From NCBI GenBank assembly GCA_027076325.1, contig JALTJZ010000011.1, forward strand, positions 62,001-126,000: 64,000 nucleotides of DNA. The letters are read 5' to 3'. Numbering within the stretch: the stretch's first letter is position 1; each line of letters starts with the position of its first letter. The notes under the pieces are model-generated. The model searched no databases, was not told the origin of the DNA, and saw only the letters and a program-made list of their open reading frames with translations. The translations under genes and the position numbers were made by a program. The DNA is from Chromatiales bacterium. GTDB taxonomy: Bacteria; Pseudomonadota; Gammaproteobacteria; UBA6429; Thiohalophilaceae. Below are positions 8,885-17,534 of this stretch, in pieces.

Positions 8885-10213
8885 TTATTTCATACCACTC
8901 AGTAAATGTAACCCTTTTAACAAATTAAGTGCTTCATATAAGGGGTAATCCTTACTTGCCAGCGGTTTTTCTTTGCTATCCGATTCATTCTTTTTATTTA
9001 TTTTCTTTTCAATATCTGGATTTTTATCATTCATCAGGTGACCCTGCAAATCGGCTTCCTTAACATACGGATCATCCCCTTTTTTTACTGCGACTTCTAC
9101 ATGGCTAATTTTAATATCCGGGGTAATGCCTTTTGCCTGAATCGTGCGGTCATTTGGTGTGTAATAACGCGCAGTTGTCATTTTTAAAGCCGTGTTATTG
9201 CCTAATTTAACGATAGACTGTACCGAACCTTTACCAAATGTTTGTGTACCCATAATCACGGCACGCTTATGATCCTGCAAAGCACCTGCAACAATTTCCG
9301 ATGCCGATGCCGAACCGCCATTAACCAGAACCACTAAAGGAATACCATTAATACGATCAACCGGTGTTGCCTGAAAACTGTGCTGGCTATCACGATGCCG
9401 ACCACGCACTGAAACAATAACGCCTTCTGTTAAAAATGCATCGGATACGGCAACCGCAGCATCCAGTAAACCACCAGGATTATTGCGCAAGTCTAAAACC
9501 AGCCCATTAACCCCTGTTTTTTTATTTTTCTTCTTAATGTCGTCAATGGCTTTTAATAAATCTTCGCCGGTGCGTTCCTGAAATTGGGTAATACGAATGT
9601 AACCATAACCTGGCTCCAATACTCGGTATTTGACACTCTTAACCCGAATTTTGTCGCGTACCACGGTAACTTTGAACGGCTTATCCACACCTTCACGCGA
9701 CACCAGTAAATCAATCGGCTCACCCGGCTTACCACGCATTAATTTAACCGCTTCGTCCAGTTCCATACCTTTAACCGGCTTTTTATCCAGACGAATAATT
9801 AAATCACCCGCTTTAATACCAGCACGCTGCGCAGGTGTATCATCAATAGGGGAAATGACTTTTACAAAACCGTTTTCCATGCCCACAACAATGCCCAAAC
9901 CACCAAATTCCCCCCGAGTACCAACAGTCAGCTCCTTGAACTCGTCGAGATCCAGAAAAGAGGAATGGGGATCCAGACCGCTTAACATGCCGCGAATGGC
10001 ATTGGTTAATAAGGTTTTATCATCAATTTTTTCAACGTAATTTTCTTTAATTTTGCCAAAAACTTCACTAAGCGTTCGAATATCCTCCAAAGGAATACCA
10101 TCATAAACCGAGCTGCTATTTTTATCCGCAAACACACTCTGTCCTAGCGCAAGTACCACCCCTAAAAATAACCCAAACATTAAAATCAATACGTTACGTG
10201 CATTCGCTGGCAT
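8885..10213 (-). CDS. ctpA: C-terminal processing peptidase (S41)
   Basis: This 442-residue protease has a signal anchor (residues about 7-28), a PDZ domain near residues 95-180 and an S41 tail-specific protease domain. The catalytic serine lies in GGSASASEIV and the lysine in TFGKGSVQ, giving the Ser-Lys pair of CtpA-type enzymes. It works in the periplasm on C-terminal tails of envelope proteins and, in relatives, on peptidoglycan hydrolases. It lies between envC and yibQ, as commonly seen in gammaproteobacteria. The C-terminus is lysine-rich and probably flexible. Confidence 0.92.
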   Translation of the reverse strand: MPANARNVLILMFGLFLGVVLALGQSVFADKNSSSVYDGIPLEDIRTLSEVFGKIKENYVEKIDDKTLLTNAIRGMLSGLDPHSSFLDLDEFKELTVGTRGEFGGLGIVVGMENGFVKVISPIDDTPAQRAGIKAGDLIIRLDKKPVKGMELDEAVKLMRGKPGEPIDLLVSREGVDKPFKVTVVRDKIRVKSVKYRVLEPGYGYIRITQFQERTGEDLLKAIDDIKKKNKKTGVNGLVLDLRNNPGGLLDAAVAVSDAFLTEGVIVSVRGRHRDSQHSFQATPVDRINGIPLVVLVNGGSASASEIVAGALQDHKRAVIMGTQTFGKGSVQSIVKLGNNTALKMTTARYYTPNDRTIQAKGITPDIKISHVEVAVKKGDDPYVKEADLQGHLMNDKNPDIEKKINKKNESDSKEKPLASKDYPLYEALNLLKGLHLLSGMK

Positions 10214-10392
10214 AATTTGTCTCTTATCTTTTCTTTATCTAATGACTAATTCATCTTAAACTAATCTGCTAAACGGTTCTTTTTAAACGATCTATCCTTA
10301 AATAGATACTACCTTAAATATTTTTACTGTCCACTATTTAATGGTGTTCCTGTGTGCCACATAACCATCTGCACCTAAAATTGCCCGGTGTT

Positions 10393-11571
10393 TTAACCTC
10401 GGCGAACTTTGCGACACCAGATTTTCGGATTAGTCGGCTTGCCATTCTTCCTGATTTCAAAGTACAGCCCTGCTTTTGCCTGCCCACCCGTATTGCCCAC
10501 ACTGCCTATAATTTCACCTTCATCCACCCAGTCACCGGTTTCTTTTCTTATATTCTCATTATGGCCATATAAGCTCATATAACCATCACCATGATCGATA
10601 ATAATCAGTAAACCATAGCCACGTAACCAGTCGGCATAGGCTACCCGACCATGTGATATCGCCCGCACATTATTACCTTGCCGTGCCTTGATAAGCACCC
10701 CATTCCATTTTACTTTCGCCGTTTTTCGTGGTTTACCAAATAAATTTTTTACTGTTCCCAAAGCGGGCCAGTACAATTTCCCTTTGAGCGTTGCAAATGC
10801 CTTATGTTTACCCGGTTCGGTTAATATTTCCGGCATACTATCGGTGATAACATTCAACACCCGTTCTAACTGTTTTTCATTTGCCAGCATCTGCTGTAAT
10901 GCGCCATCTTTACTCTCAATATCCTTTGAAAGCCTGGCAATCACTATCGCACGTGCCTGATAACCCGCTTCAAGGTTCTTTTTTTCAATAAGCTGCTGCT
11001 GCTTAAGATGCTGTAACGTTTTATTTTCCTTGTTAATGCGTTTTTTTATCTGCGCAAGGCTTCGCAGGGTTTTAGTTGAAGTGTCAATTCGTTCTGAACG
11101 TGCCTGATTAAAATAGTCATAATAAGTTAATACCCGCCCAATGGCATTTGGATTTTCCTGATTCAGCAATAATTTTAAATATTCCTGCTTACCAATAGTA
11201 TAAGCCGTCCGTACTTGCTGACCCAGCAAATTACGTTGCATAGAAAGATCCTTCGTTAGCGCTCTGCGCTGCGCTTGTAACTGCCGTAACCTTTTATTTT
11301 GCCGCCGTAGCTTACGTTTTAACTGATTAAGATTTTTAACCCGTTTGCTAATACTGATTTCAGTGGCTCGGAGTTCCTGCCGCACTTTGTCATGTAAAGT
11401 GCGAACTTTGTCCAGCTCACTTCGTAGACTTTTTATTTTAACTTTTAATTGCTGTAATTCCTGCTCACGTTGCTCCCTGTTATCGCCATCAAAAGAATCG
11501 GCTAACGCATAAAAACAGTTGCCAGCAAAAGCAAGTGTTACAAACAATATAAGTAAAATTGTCTTATGCAT
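10393..11571 (-). CDS. envC: Murein hydrolase activator EnvC
   Basis: This 392-residue protein has a signal peptide (about 1-24), a long coiled-coil region (about 30-260) rich in Leu, Gln, Arg and Lys, and a C-terminal LytM (M23) domain from about 275. The LytM domain lacks the catalytic pattern: the usual HxH pair reads as GHN and LYFEIR, with tyrosine for histidine. This is the degenerate state of EnvC, which activates the amidases AmiA/AmiB at the divisome rather than cutting murein itself. It overlaps the upstream acetyltransferase gene by eight bases and precedes ctpA and yibQ. Confidence 0.92.
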   Translation of the reverse strand: MHKTILLILFVTLAFAGNCFYALADSFDGDNREQREQELQQLKVKIKSLRSELDKVRTLHDKVRQELRATEISISKRVKNLNQLKRKLRRQNKRLRQLQAQRRALTKDLSMQRNLLGQQVRTAYTIGKQEYLKLLLNQENPNAIGRVLTYYDYFNQARSERIDTSTKTLRSLAQIKKRINKENKTLQHLKQQQLIEKKNLEAGYQARAIVIARLSKDIESKDGALQQMLANEKQLERVLNVITDSMPEILTEPGKHKAFATLKGKLYWPALGTVKNLFGKPRKTAKVKWNGVLIKARQGNNVRAISHGRVAYADWLRGYGLLIIIDHGDGYMSLYGHNENIRKETGDWVDEGEIIGSVGNTGGQAKAGLYFEIRKNGKPTNPKIWCRKVRRG

Positions 11572-11998
11572 TATTTAGTTTTTTAATCATACTTCTATGC
11601 GGAATACCGGCATCCATAAACTGCTCACTGTTACAAACAAAACCATGCTGCTCGTAAAATGACATGGCACTCACCTGTGCATGTAAATACACTTCGCTCA
11701 GATTTTGTTGTTTGGCTACTGCCAGCAATGCTACCAAAATTGCCGAGCCAATACCTTGTTTCCGGTATAATTTTAATACCGCCATTCGGCCAATATGGCC
11801 ATTGGGCTTTATCCGCCCGGTTGCAATGGGTCTTTCTTTGTCGTTAAAGGCAATAACGTGTCGAGCCGTGATATCAAACTCATCCCATTCCAGCTCTTCA
11901 GGCACTCGTTGTTCCAGTATAAAGACTTCACGCCGAATCGCACTCAGTTGCTGTTGATGGCTTTCCCATGCACACTGATGAATTGAATAATTTTGCAT
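11564..11998 (-). CDS. GNAT family N-acetyltransferase
   Basis: This 144-residue protein has the GNAT fold. The acetyl-CoA binding motif A appears as RMAVLKLYRKQGIGSAIL (near residues 71-88), followed by the EVYLHAQ strand and the AMSFYEQHGF motif. An N-terminal IRREVFILEQRVPEELEWD block resembles the ElaA/PhnO-like subgroup. The acceptor amine is unknown. It overlaps envC by eight bases and is probably co-transcribed with it. Confidence 0.85.
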   Translation of the reverse strand: MQNYSIHQCAWESHQQQLSAIRREVFILEQRVPEELEWDEFDITARHVIAFNDKERPIATGRIKPNGHIGRMAVLKLYRKQGIGSAILVALLAVAKQQNLSEVYLHAQVSAMSFYEQHGFVCNSEQFMDAGIPHRSMIKKLNNA

Positions 11999-12043
11999 TT
12001 CGAATAAATGTTTTTTTGCCTGCTTGATGGACAGGTGGCGGCA

Positions 12044-13945
12044 TTATGCTTTCGTCTGCCCAGTAACCGGTTCTGCAAATTCCCTTGCTAGCCATTGCTG
12101 AAAATCACTGAAATTTAATGGCTTACAATAGAAAAAGCCTTGTAAAATATCAATACCCAGTAAATTCAGGCTATCGATTGTCTTCTGGTTTTCTACGCCT
12201 TCAGCAACCACCTGACAATTCAGGTTATGCCCCAGCTCTATGATTGTCTTGATAATGGCCTGGTCACTGCTGCTATTGTGCATATCCAGTATAAATGATT
12301 TATCTATTTTTAAAGTATCAATAGGTAATTTTTTTAGATAGTTAAGCGATGAAAAACCGGTGCCAAAATCATCGATGGCCAATTGCAGTCCGGCAGAGGA
12401 AAGCTCATTTAATATTTTTCCGGCTCGACTTAAATCATGCATAAGTGCTGTTTCTGTTATTTCAAACTCAACTTTTGCAGGGTTAAAATCCGCAGTTTCC
12501 AGAATGGAGACTATCTTGTCGGGCAATGAAAAGTCCTGCAAGCAATAGGTAGATAAATTAATACTAATACCAAATGCATAACCCTGTTGGTTCCATTTTT
12601 TACAGTCAACGACAGCCTGCTCGAGTATCTGCAATGTTAACTGGCGAATCAGTCCCATCTGCTCTGCCATGGGTATAAATTCTTCGGCTAAAATATTGCC
12701 AAGTTCCTGATGCTGCCAACGAGCAAGCACTTCGGCTCTGTTTATCATTTTCTGGTTGTCATTCACCAGGGGCTGGTAGGCAATGCTAATTTCTTTGCTT
12801 TCAACCGCAACACGCAGGTCGGCCATTAATTTTAACCGTCGCATACTGTGTTTATTTTGTGCCGGGTGATAAATGGCAAACCCGGATTGTGATTTTTTAG
12901 CCTGGTACATGGCAATATCCGCATGTTGCATAAGGGCTTCGACCGTATCACCGTGCTCCGGGAAAATGGCGATGCCAATGCTGGCTTTGCTCTCCGTTGA
13001 AATATTGTTGATACGAAAGGGTTTATCCATTGCATTTAGAATCCGTTCGGCACAAAGTTTAGAACCGGCAAAATCAGTTTGAGGTAATAGCACTGCAAAT
13101 TCATCCCCACCCAATCGTGAGATAGAATCTTTTTCCCGAATTGAGGCCAGTAAACGTGCGCTTACCATTTTTAACAGCTCATCACCAAACTGGTGCCCCA
13201 GTGTGTCATTAATTTCTTTAAAGTGATCCAGGTCAATTAAAAATAATGCAAAGAATAAATTATCACGCCGTGATTGCAAAAACAGCTGCTTTAAGCGGTC
13301 ATTAAGTAACGTTCTATTTGGCAAGCCGGTCAGGTTGTCATGCAGGGCAATGTGCTTTAGCTGCTCATTTTTTTCAGCTAGTTTTTTTGATATTTTGCTG
13401 CTTAGCAACAGGCTGATCCAGACCGCAAGCCAGAGAACAACAATACCGGTAGTCAACATACGTTGTTTTAATACTGTTGTTATTCTGGTTTCTTCATTTG
13501 CTTCCGGCTCAAGCATAATAAGCTGATAATTCTTATCGGGAAGATCACTTATTGCCCAGTAATATTTATCCTGACCAAGATTAACCAGCCCATGATTAGT
13601 CTTGTCTGAATATTCTGCTTGCAGTTGCTGTGAGATCAAAGGTATATCAAGTTTATTACCTTCTGCCGTTGCATAATATAAAATTTGGCTATTTTTTTGA
13701 ACCAGCAAAATAGAACCCGGTGTAGAGAACCTGTTGCGAAGTTCTTCAAGGTAAATCTCGGAAACATACTTATCACCGGGCAGAGTAATCCGTTCAGCAA
13801 CCTCCCGATTAAGATATTGCAAAAAAATAGTAAGCTGATCACCTCGGCTTTCCGTAATTTCCCTGTATACCAAAAAACCAAAAACAACTTGTGCCAATAC
13901 GGTTATGCCCAATACAGACAGTAGTATTTGTGACTGCAAACGCAT
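12044..13945 (-). CDS. Membrane-bound GGDEF-EAL cyclic-di-GMP protein
   Basis: This 633-residue protein has an N-terminal membrane segment (about 8-28), a periplasmic sensor, and a second membrane segment near 170-188. A GGDEF domain follows with RLGGDEFAVLL near residue 280 and the inhibitory RxxD site (REKD) exactly five residues before GGDEF. A C-terminal EAL domain carries AEVLARW (an EVL variant), the DDFGTGFSS loop and VVAEGVEN. Both catalytic cores look intact, so it may make and break c-di-GMP; which activity dominates cannot be judged. It lies 45 bp upstream of the acetyltransferase gene. Confidence 0.9.
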   Translation of the reverse strand: MRLQSQILLSVLGITVLAQVVFGFLVYREITESRGDQLTIFLQYLNREVAERITLPGDKYVSEIYLEELRNRFSTPGSILLVQKNSQILYYATAEGNKLDIPLISQQLQAEYSDKTNHGLVNLGQDKYYWAISDLPDKNYQLIMLEPEANEETRITTVLKQRMLTTGIVVLWLAVWISLLLSSKISKKLAEKNEQLKHIALHDNLTGLPNRTLLNDRLKQLFLQSRRDNLFFALFLIDLDHFKEINDTLGHQFGDELLKMVSARLLASIREKDSISRLGGDEFAVLLPQTDFAGSKLCAERILNAMDKPFRINNISTESKASIGIAIFPEHGDTVEALMQHADIAMYQAKKSQSGFAIYHPAQNKHSMRRLKLMADLRVAVESKEISIAYQPLVNDNQKMINRAEVLARWQHQELGNILAEEFIPMAEQMGLIRQLTLQILEQAVVDCKKWNQQGYAFGISINLSTYCLQDFSLPDKIVSILETADFNPAKVEFEITETALMHDLSRAGKILNELSSAGLQLAIDDFGTGFSSLNYLKKLPIDTLKIDKSFILDMHNSSSDQAIIKTIIELGHNLNCQVVAEGVENQKTIDSLNLLGIDILQGFFYCKPLNFSDFQQWLAREFAEPVTGQTKA

Positions 13946-13954
13946 TAAGTCGTA

Positions 13955-14173
13955 TTACGGGTCTTTTCTATTGCAGGTGCTGATACCCGTAATAACGTAC
14001 AAGGGACAAAATCTTGCTAGAGCCACAATTAAACTTAATACACCAATAACACCAATAATATTTGAGCTGAGTGAGTCGGTGATAAGCTCATTATCAATGA
14101 ATCCTGCATAAATTAAAACCAGACTTATACCTATACGTAAAACCTGATCCAGTCGACCAACATTTCTTTTCAT
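13955..14173 (-). CDS. DUF2892 small membrane protein
   Basis: This 72-residue protein starts MKRNVGRLDQVLRIG and has two hydrophobic segments with an intervening short polar stretch, then ARFCPLY, where the cysteine is typical of DUF2892 (the membrane part of YgaP-like proteins). In some bacteria this domain is fused or adjacent to rhodaneses. Here it stands alone, nine bases upstream of the GGDEF-EAL gene. The function is unknown. Confidence 0.7.
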   Translation of the reverse strand: MKRNVGRLDQVLRIGISLVLIYAGFIDNELITDSLSSNIIGVIGVLSLIVALARFCPLYVITGISTCNRKDP

Positions 14174-14264
14174 AACTCACCCCCGTTACGTAATTTATGT
14201 TGCTTGCTGATATCCTTATGAGGTTTTCCTGCCAGCATATTATGCAGTTCACCTGAACAAGCCG

Positions 14265-15140
14265 TTACTCTTTAGTTACTGTAGAACCAAGCGGTAATAA
14301 TTTATATTTTCTGGCCACCGCTGTAAATGATTTACCGTGTTGCACCTGTTTTATAATTGTTAATAAATCTTCAGATGGATTCATTGCAGTAACAGCTGAA
14401 AGTGTTCTATAAAATGGATAGCTTTTATTTTTTAAATTTTTAGCACTGGCGACCACTTTATCAATGCTAACCGCCTTCACATTACTGCTTCTGTCAAACA
14501 ACCAGGTAGAGCCTGTGTGCCCGATGGCTGTTTCAAATTTTGTCACCATTTTTACCATTTCATCGGCACTGCTGACATTAATTCGCTCTTTCGTAAACTC
14601 GCCTGCCGTTGGTAAAATTGTTTTCCAGTGCCCCGGACGTTTTTTACAGTGCAAGCGGGTAATAACTGCAATAGGTTTGTTCCAGCCGCCCAGCTCATTC
14701 CAGTTAGTAATATCACCACGGAAAATAGCGCGAACCTGATCAATTGATAAATTTTCAACTGGGTTCTTTTTATTTACAAGAATTAAAATAGGCTCAGCAG
14801 CAAGCGGATAAATTTTTATTTTCTTTTGATTCAGTTCTTGCTGGCTTAGCGAACAGCAAACAAAACCAAAAGTTGGATGTGCATGGCTGTGCTTCTGTGC
14901 CAGTTTTATTCCGGCATTACAGCCCATCCCAAGATTGGAGTTTTTTCCATATAACTGAAGCTTTTTGCTGGTCGATTCCTCTAGTTCATCTTTAAGATCG
15001 TCAAAAATAACCCAGGCAAAATGGGCACCCGCACCCGTGATAGCAACCGGTTCTGTATAACCAGGGGGTATAAAAGACAAGAGTGAAACAAACAAGACAT
15101 AAACAAGGCGCAACGACTTTGTGATTACCCATGACATCAT
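14265..15140 (-). CDS. PstS-like phosphate/anion substrate-binding protein
   Basis: The protein has a signal peptide starting at the ATG at 15140 (hydrophobic LVYVLFVSLLSF) and then VAITGAGAHFAW, which resembles the anion-binding loop of PstS. Conserved LSIDQVRAIFRGDITNWNEL and NKPIAVITR segments also fit PstS-like periplasmic binding proteins. The open frame extends upstream to 15302, but that extra part is polar and has no recognisable function. None of the possible starts has a strong ribosome site. No permease or ATPase genes are adjacent, so it is an orphan binding protein. It may sense or deliver phosphate or another oxyanion. Confidence 0.75.
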   Translation of the reverse strand: MMSWVITKSLRLVYVLFVSLLSFIPPGYTEPVAITGAGAHFAWVIFDDLKDELEESTSKKLQLYGKNSNLGMGCNAGIKLAQKHSHAHPTFGFVCCSLSQQELNQKKIKIYPLAAEPILILVNKKNPVENLSIDQVRAIFRGDITNWNELGGWNKPIAVITRLHCKKRPGHWKTILPTAGEFTKERINVSSADEMVKMVTKFETAIGHTGSTWLFDRSSNVKAVSIDKVVASAKNLKNKSYPFYRTLSAVTAMNPSEDLLTIIKQVQHGKSFTAVARKYKLLPLGSTVTKE

Positions 15141-15508
15141 ATAACTACACATAGAAATGATTAAAAAGACCCATTTGCTTTTAAGCAGGTCAGTAGTTAT
15201 TAGCTGACAAATATGTACCTGCTCTTTATTTATGTATAGTATACAAACAGAATGTTTGCTACACCTTTTAACTTTGTTTTCACTGTCGATCCATTCATGC
15301 AAACAAGAACATATTACCCCAGTAATTAAGTACAGATAGTATCAAGCTGAACATAAAGCATATAATAGAAACTAGCCCCACAGTAGCATGAAAAAATATC
15401 CAATCACGATTACTTCGCTATCACTCGCAGCGACTTAAATCTGGCCACGATAAACAATGCAACCCTGCTAAATGGCAGGACAAGAACCTTGCACAAACCT
15501 GAAGCTAA

Positions 15509-15901
15509 TTAATCGTCCACCGAATATTTAGTGTCAATGGCAACAATATGTACGTTAATCCAAAGGCTTAAAAAAGCCATAAATTCACCATTTAGCTTTA
15601 TCTCATCCCCTTCTATAAAATCCTTAGCAAACTTGTCAAGATCATCCAGTAAGTGCTGGTGAATCTGTTTGTGCGCCTCAAAACCATGAAAGTTAATTGC
15701 TTCCATATGGGCTTCCTCATCTCTAAAGTGAACAACAACATAGTCCATTAAATTTTTTACCGCCTCGATCACTGCCTCTTTTCCTCTATCACTTTCATTA
15801 ATCTGATAGAGTGTTTCCATTAGCCCAATCAAATGCTTATGCTGGTCATTCATTTTTTCAACATGAACATCCAAATCGGGTTCCCATTTAAAATATGCCA
15901 T
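15509..15901 (-). CDS. Bacteriohemerythrin
   Basis: This 130-residue protein contains the full diiron ligand set of bacteriohemerythrin: His21 (in NDQHKHL), His58 and Glu62 (HFRDEE), His77 and His81 (HKQIHQH), His118 and Asp123 (NVHIVAID). It should bind oxygen reversibly in the cytoplasm and may serve oxygen delivery, storage or sensing. It lies alone, with 206 bp to the binding-protein frame and 357 bp to RoxA. Confidence 0.92.
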   Translation of the reverse strand: MAYFKWEPDLDVHVEKMNDQHKHLIGLMETLYQINESDRGKEAVIEAVKNLMDYVVVHFRDEEAHMEAINFHGFEAHKQIHQHLLDDLDKFAKDFIEGDEIKLNGEFMAFLSLWINVHIVAIDTKYSVDD

Positions 15902-16029
15902 TCACTTTCTCCTTGTCCTGCAATAGATAGATATGCGCCACCATATAACCTGAATATAAATAAGGTTATCGGCTAAAAAAAAGGTTTGTTTAGTTATTTT
16001 AAGGTGGCTGTTTTAAAAGGGGGCAGAAC

Positions 16030-16239
16030 CTGAGGTATCCCACAAAAAAGTGATCAAAAACAATAGCTTAAAAATACAGGTATCAATACTGGAATAAAAC
16101 GCGGTCATTGCGAAGGAACAACGTGACTGCGGCAATCTCAAATTTATGACTTTTAATCATCAGATTACCGTGTCAACACTGAAAAAACAGGTGTTTTTCA
16201 GTGTTTCCTCGCAAAGACAGGCAAGGCTAAATCCCTCAG
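16030..16239 (+). repeat. MITE-like repeat A, copy 1
   Basis: This is a 210-bp copy of a dispersed repeat bounded by CTGAGG and CCTCAG inverted ends. It shares long stretches with the copy at 57498-57710, including the block with GTCATTGCGAAGGAACAA and the shared 3' block ending in GCAAGGCTAAAT. It occupies most of the 357-bp gap between RoxA and hemerythrin and holds no credible gene. It is too short to encode a transposase. Flanks show only a partial duplication (GGGCA). Confidence 0.8.
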
Positions 16240-16258
16240 GGGCAAGGCAGAGCAAAAC

Positions 16259-17413
16259 TTAAAATAACAGTTGCCCGGCGTTATAAAGCGACAGAATGAT
16301 TTGCTGCTCTGCTTTATTGAAGGTATTTTTATTTAAATCACATTCGCGCTGTGCACACAGCGTTTTTGCAAACCAGCGACTAACAAGCCTGTCATCACCA
16401 TCTATAAATAAATATGCTTCTGAGTTTTGCTCGTAAAAAGCAAAACGACTAGCGGGGTTGCGATATAAAACAGGATGGCTTTGTTTTAATGCGTCAAAAC
16501 TTGCAAAGTGTTCTTCATTTTCGTACAGCAGATCTGTTTTAGTGTCACTCACAAAACGACCAAACCATTGTGCTAAAACCGGCTGGCCGGAATTAAAATA
16601 ATCTTTAAAAATTTCACGTATATTTTCAACCGTCGCCCCGGTTATTTCATTTGAGTGTGTCTGTTGTTGTAAATTTTTATCTTTATAGATTTTATTATTC
16701 GCTATATCTCGGCTAATAAAATCTATAAAGTCAGTTAGCATTTCTGTATGGGTGGGCGCTCGAAAGCCGATTGAAAAACTTAAACAGTCATCTGTTGCAA
16801 CACCATAATGACTCACACCTGGTGGAATATAAATAATGTCGCCTGGCTCAAGCAACCATTCCTCCTCGGCCGTAAAATCTTTCTGAATTCGTAAAGTTGT
16901 ATTAGCAACCTGATTATCATCTGCTACGGGTTGGCTATTGAGCTGCCAACGCCGATGCCCCTGTGCCTGCACAATAAACACATCGTATTGATCCAGGTGC
17001 GGGCCAACCGTTCCGCCTTCCGGTGCATAGCTAATCATTAAATCATCAACACGCCATTCAGGAATAAAACGAAAGGCATCAACGATATTAACCAGTTCAG
17101 GTAAATGTTTTTCTACATCATTAACCAATAACGTCCAGTGTGTTTTGGGTAACTTTGAAAAAGTAGTTTCATCCATTGGCCCGTCGATGAGTTGCCATGG
17201 CGTATTACCACCTTTTTCGATCACGATACGTGAATGCACATCGTCTTCGCAGGCAAGACCCGCGAGTTCTTCTGCACTAATGGGCGAAGTAAAATTTTTG
17301 AACCCTTGTTGAATAACAAGTGGTTTTTGTTGCCAGTAATCTTTTATAAACTGCTCTGCACTGAGCTTGCCGAGTGGTAGAGGATAAATAGCTGGCTGAG
17401 TAATATCTGACAT
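16259..17413 (-). CDS. roxA: Ribosomal protein uL16 arginine hydroxylase RoxA (YcfD-like)
   Basis: This 384-residue cupin/JmjC oxygenase has the iron-binding HxD in GPHLDQYDVF near residue 137 and the distal histidine in PPGVSHYGVA near 200. It also carries the N-terminal WQQKPLVI segment typical of YcfD-type ribosomal oxygenases. The expected reaction is 2-oxoglutarate- and oxygen-dependent hydroxylation of an arginine in ribosomal protein L16. It lies downstream of gpmI by 121 bp on the same strand. The C-terminal winged-helix part is present, so the protein seems full length. Confidence 0.88.
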   Translation of the reverse strand: MSDITQPAIYPLPLGKLSAEQFIKDYWQQKPLVIQQGFKNFTSPISAEELAGLACEDDVHSRIVIEKGGNTPWQLIDGPMDETTFSKLPKTHWTLLVNDVEKHLPELVNIVDAFRFIPEWRVDDLMISYAPEGGTVGPHLDQYDVFIVQAQGHRRWQLNSQPVADDNQVANTTLRIQKDFTAEEEWLLEPGDIIYIPPGVSHYGVATDDCLSFSIGFRAPTHTEMLTDFIDFISRDIANNKIYKDKNLQQQTHSNEITGATVENIREIFKDYFNSGQPVLAQWFGRFVSDTKTDLLYENEEHFASFDALKQSHPVLYRNPASRFAFYEQNSEAYLFIDGDDRLVSRWFAKTLCAQRECDLNKNTFNKAEQQIILSLYNAGQLLF

Positions 17414-17534
17414 TGAGTTCAGGCTTTACCTACGTGAAGAATTATTATAAATGCTTCGCCATTGTGAATAAAAGCATATACCAGAACTATACGACGGCTT
17501 TAATAAGGTTGCGACACTACATTCGTCATGCACA

